This document shows positions 44,377 to 46,354 of a stretch of 46,354 nucleotides of DNA, in pieces; positions within the stretch are counted from its first letter, which is position 1, and each line of letters starts with the position of its first letter. A program made the position numbers and the translations under genes. The DNA is taken from positions 1 to 46,354 of the forward strand of contig NZ_AGBF01000039.1 in assembly GCF_000225525.1 (NCBI RefSeq), in the 5' to 3' direction. This stretch comes from Streptomyces zinciresistens K42. GTDB lineage: Bacteria > Actinomycetota > Actinomycetes > Streptomycetales > Streptomycetaceae. The notes beneath the pieces are model-generated. The model did not search any database and was not told where the DNA came from. It saw only the letters and a program-made list of their open reading frames with translations.

Positions 44377-45518
44377 CGCCCGGCTCCCGGATCCGCCACG
44401 GTGGCGGCGGATCCGGCCCGCGCGCGCGGGCCCGCGCCCCGGCGGGCGAGCAGGACGGCGAGGCCGGGCAGGGCGGCGGCGAAGCTGAGGACGCCGTAGA
44501 CGACGGCGACGGCCAGACCGTTGCCCGCGCCGAGTCCCGCGGCGGCGAACGCCCAGGCGGTGACGCCCTCGCGGGGGCCCCAGCCGCCGACGTTCAGCGG
44601 CACTCCCATGGCGAGCAGGGCCAGCACGGCGATCGGCAGCAGGACGGCGACCGGGGCGGTGGTCCCGGCGACCCGCGCGGCCAGCACGAACATCGCGAGG
44701 TGGCCGGCGAGGACGACGAGCGAGGACAGGGCGACGCCGGGGGCGTTGCGGCGCGACAGCAGGCTCTCCCCGGCCTCGGCGATGGCCGTGCGCAGGGCCG
44801 TGGTCCGGGTGCGCGCGCGGTGGGAGGGCGCGCGGTTCCTCCGTACGGCGACGACGGCGGCGGCGGCGCCCGCGGCCGTGAACAGGACGACCGGCGTGAG
44901 GTCGCGGGCGCGTTGCAGCACCGGGGACGGCATGGTCAGCAGGACGGCGGCGCCGACGGCGGCGAGGGCCAGCTGGCCGGCGGTGCGCTCCAGCACCACG
45001 GCCCGTACCCCGCGCCCGAGGTCGCCCGCGCCGCGGCCGTGCCGCACCGCGCGGTGCACGTCGCCGAGGACGCCGCCCGGCAGGGCCGCGTTGAGGAACA
45101 GGGAGCGGTAGTAGTCGGCGACGGCGGCCCCGAGGGGGAGCGCGAGGCGCAGCCCGCGCGCCACCAACTGCCAGCGCCAGGCGCTGCACACCGTGGTGAC
45201 GGCGCCGAGGGCGAGGGCGCCGAGCAGCGCGGGCGCGTCGATCCGCCGCAGGCCGTCGAGGAAGGCCCCGGTCCCCAGCCGCCAGAACAGCACCCCGAGG
45301 ACGGCGGCCCCGGCGAGGGTGCCCAGGCGGCTGCGGACCTGCCGGGCGGCCGGCCGGGACAGCAGGGCGCGGACCCGCCCCGGAGCAGGGACACGCCCCG
45401 GAGCGGGGACGGCGGCCCGCGCGGTGGCGGCCCCGTCGCCGGCCGTGGCGGAGACGGGGGGCGTGCGCGCCGGGGGCACGTCCTGGGCGCGCGGTCCGGC
45501 CACCGTCGGAACGCTCAT
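44220..45518 (-). CDS. Lysylphosphatidylglycerol synthase-type (flippase-like) membrane protein
   Basis: 432 residues. After a Pro/Ala-rich cytosolic head of about 65 residues come eight or so membrane helices with the family landmarks WRWQLVARGLRLALPLGAAV, YYRSLFLNAALPGGVLGDVH, RAVVLERTAGQLAL and GVPLNVGGWGPREGVTAWAF. This is the UPF0104/LPG_synthase transmembrane fold without the C-terminal aminoacyl-transferase domain, so it is more likely a lipid flippase than a lysyltransferase. The ATG at 45518 overlaps the methyltransferase stop by four bases. The last 52 residues are read antisense through the creatininase gene and are not membrane-like. Confidence 0.88.
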   Translation of the reverse strand: MSVPTVAGPRAQDVPPARTPPVSATAGDGAATARAAVPAPGRVPAPGRVRALLSRPAARQVRSRLGTLAGAAVLGVLFWRLGTGAFLDGLRRIDAPALLGALALGAVTTVCSAWRWQLVARGLRLALPLGAAVADYYRSLFLNAALPGGVLGDVHRAVRHGRGAGDLGRGVRAVVLERTAGQLALAAVGAAVLLTMPSPVLQRARDLTPVVLFTAAGAAAAVVAVRRNRAPSHRARTRTTALRTAIAEAGESLLSRRNAPGVALSSLVVLAGHLAMFVLAARVAGTTAPVAVLLPIAVLALLAMGVPLNVGGWGPREGVTAWAFAAAGLGAGNGLAVAVVYGVLSFAAALPGLAVLLARRGAGPRARAGSAATVADPGAGRYFRASPESGTESSAEVSSDTYAPKESARLASSRFPFSAEPSEGRPMTPESV

Positions 45519-46354
45519 GACGCCCCGCCCGCCGGCCGGCACAGGGCCAGCAGGTCGCTGTGGTGGACCACGACCCGCAGTTCACCGGCCTCGCACGCCT
45601 CAAGGCGTTCGCTCAGACAGCTCTCGGCCGCCTCGGCGAGGTCCGGGCGCTGCTCCACCGCGGCGCCGACCCAGCCGCGCAGCCACGGGGCGGTGAGCGC
45701 CCGCTCGCCGGGGCCGAGCCGCCAGGGGCTCGGCTGGACCTGGACGGTCGCGCCCCGCTCGGAGAACGCCTCGGCCGCCGCGCCGACCGCGTCCGGCCCG
45801 AGCAGGCCGGAGCGCCGCTGGTGGGCGTTGAACGCCTCGGCGATCTCCTCGTCCAGCGGGTGGGACGGGGTGAGGTCGACCCGGCCCGCGACGGAGAGGG
45901 TCAGCAGCGCCGGGCAGCCGGCGTCGGAGCAGGCCGCGGCGAGGGTGTCGAGTTCCTCGCGGGTGAGGACGTCGAGCAGGGCGGACGCGGTGACCAGGGA
46001 GGCGCCCCGGAGGGCGTCCGGGGTGAGCCGGGCGATGTCGCCGCGGCGGGTCTCGACCGTGACGCGGCTGCCGTCGGCGGCCGAGCGCGGGGAGGCGACG
46101 GCGGCGAAGTGCAGCAGATAGGGGTCGCGGTCGTGGAGCACCCAGTGCTGGGCGCCGTCGAGACGGGGCGCGAGCCAGCGGCCCATGGAGCCGGTGCCGC
46201 AGCCGACGTCGTGGATGACGGCGCCGCCGGGCCGGCCGGGCAGGTCGGCGAGCCGGACGCGCAGCGGGTCGAGCAGGCCGTGGGCGCGCGCGGCGGCGTC
46301 GGCGCCCTCGCGCAGCTCCAGCCACTCGGGGGCGTAGCGGGGCGGTTCGCCGTC
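45515..46354 (-). CDS. Class I SAM-dependent methyltransferase, start outside the window
   Basis: About 280 residues are visible; the frame enters from the right edge. The SAM-binding motif I is HDVGCGTGSMGRWLAP, followed by VLHDRDPYLL (motif II-like Asp) and DIARLTPDALRGASLVTASA, LLDVLT (motif III/IV). The C-terminal part has PSPWRLGPGERALTAPWLRG. The substrate is unknown. It is translationally coupled to the flippase-like gene downstream. In Streptomyces this gene order near a Met-type RibA recurs with further genes for a PTPS-like enzyme and a glycosyltransferase (from memory), which would lie beyond the window. A small-molecule biosynthetic role is inferred. Confidence 0.88.
   Translation of the reverse strand, partial: DGEPPRYAPEWLELREGADAAARAHGLLDPLRVRLADLPGRPGGAVIHDVGCGTGSMGRWLAPRLDGAQHWVLHDRDPYLLHFAAVASPRSAADGSRVTVETRRGDIARLTPDALRGASLVTASALLDVLTREELDTLAAACSDAGCPALLTLSVAGRVDLTPSHPLDEEIAEAFNAHQRRSGLLGPDAVGAAAEAFSERGATVQVQPSPWRLGPGERALTAPWLRGWVGAAVEQRPDLAEAAESCLSERLEACEAGELRVVVHHSDLLALCRPAGGAS

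Overview
The window is about 46 kb of very GC-rich DNA with strong GC bias at third codon positions, many GTG starts, AGGAG-type ribosome binding sites and many 4-base stop/start overlaps. Together with the gene content this indicates a Streptomyces chromosome. The order phosphopantetheinyl transferase / metallophosphoesterase, zwf-opcA-pgi-gnd and the Met-type GTP cyclohydrolase II resembles, from memory, the S. coelicolor SCO6650-SCO6673 interval. No rRNA, tRNA, CRISPR array or insertion sequence was recognised.

Layout. (1) 1-353: start of a LacI-family regulator with its own operator-like palindrome. (2) 410-6434, minus strand: a trans-4-hydroxy-L-proline catabolic operon. It holds a three-part D-hydroxyproline dehydrogenase (DadA-like flavoprotein, small 2Fe-2S protein, FAD/NAD flavoprotein with a Cys-rich tail), a DapA-family HPC deaminase, a two-cysteine hydroxyproline 2-epimerase and a GntR regulator. 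One 15-bp motif recurs in three of its non-coding regions. (3) 6743-9191: an MmyB-type ligand-binding protein without a DNA-binding domain, divergent from a DNA-binding regulator plus an IrrE-like metallopeptidase and a small orphan gene. (4) 9246-12232: PPTase, metallophosphoesterase and an ATP-grasp enzyme. (5) 12379-12790: a wrecked chitinase gene behind an intact DasR-like operator.

(6) 13012-26770: a glycan-utilisation locus built as two divergent operons. deoR-GH4-GH38-GH29 runs left; a PfkB kinase, an ABC importer (binding protein plus two permeases, no ATPase) and a GH2 beta-galactosidase run right. No glycosidase has a signal peptide, so oligosaccharides (probably fucosylated, mannose- and galactose-containing) are imported and cut inside the cell. 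(7) 27171-32815: an apparent zinc-handling region with an ArsR/SmtB sensor, an SH3 wall protein, a secreted baseplate-like protein, a CDF exporter, a ZIP-like membrane protein, a DivIVA-like protein and a 54-residue His/Cys/Asp-rich peptide. (8) 33214-35676: a secreted GH16-CBM6 endo-beta-1,3-glucanase with a LacI-type palindrome at its promoter, then an AraC regulator.

(9) 35853-41072: the oxidative pentose phosphate operon zwf-opcA-pgi-gnd, preceded by an apparent C-terminal stub of transaldolase that is still translationally coupled to zwf. (10) 41158-42787: remnant of a probable membrane-associated oxidoreductase gene, then a serine hydrolase. (11) 42878-46354: a GTP cyclohydrolase II with Met in place of the usual active-site-region Tyr, divergent from a creatininase-family hydrolase. 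Then come a flippase-like membrane protein and a SAM methyltransferase that runs off the window. The first two could together perform the archaeal-type two-step GTP-to-pyrimidine reaction.

Three broken genes (chitinase, transaldolase, oxidoreductase) mark probable joins between conserved backbone and accessory segments. The most promising unexplained units are the zinc/DivIVA module, the RibA-creatininase pair and the shared operator of the hydroxyproline operon.
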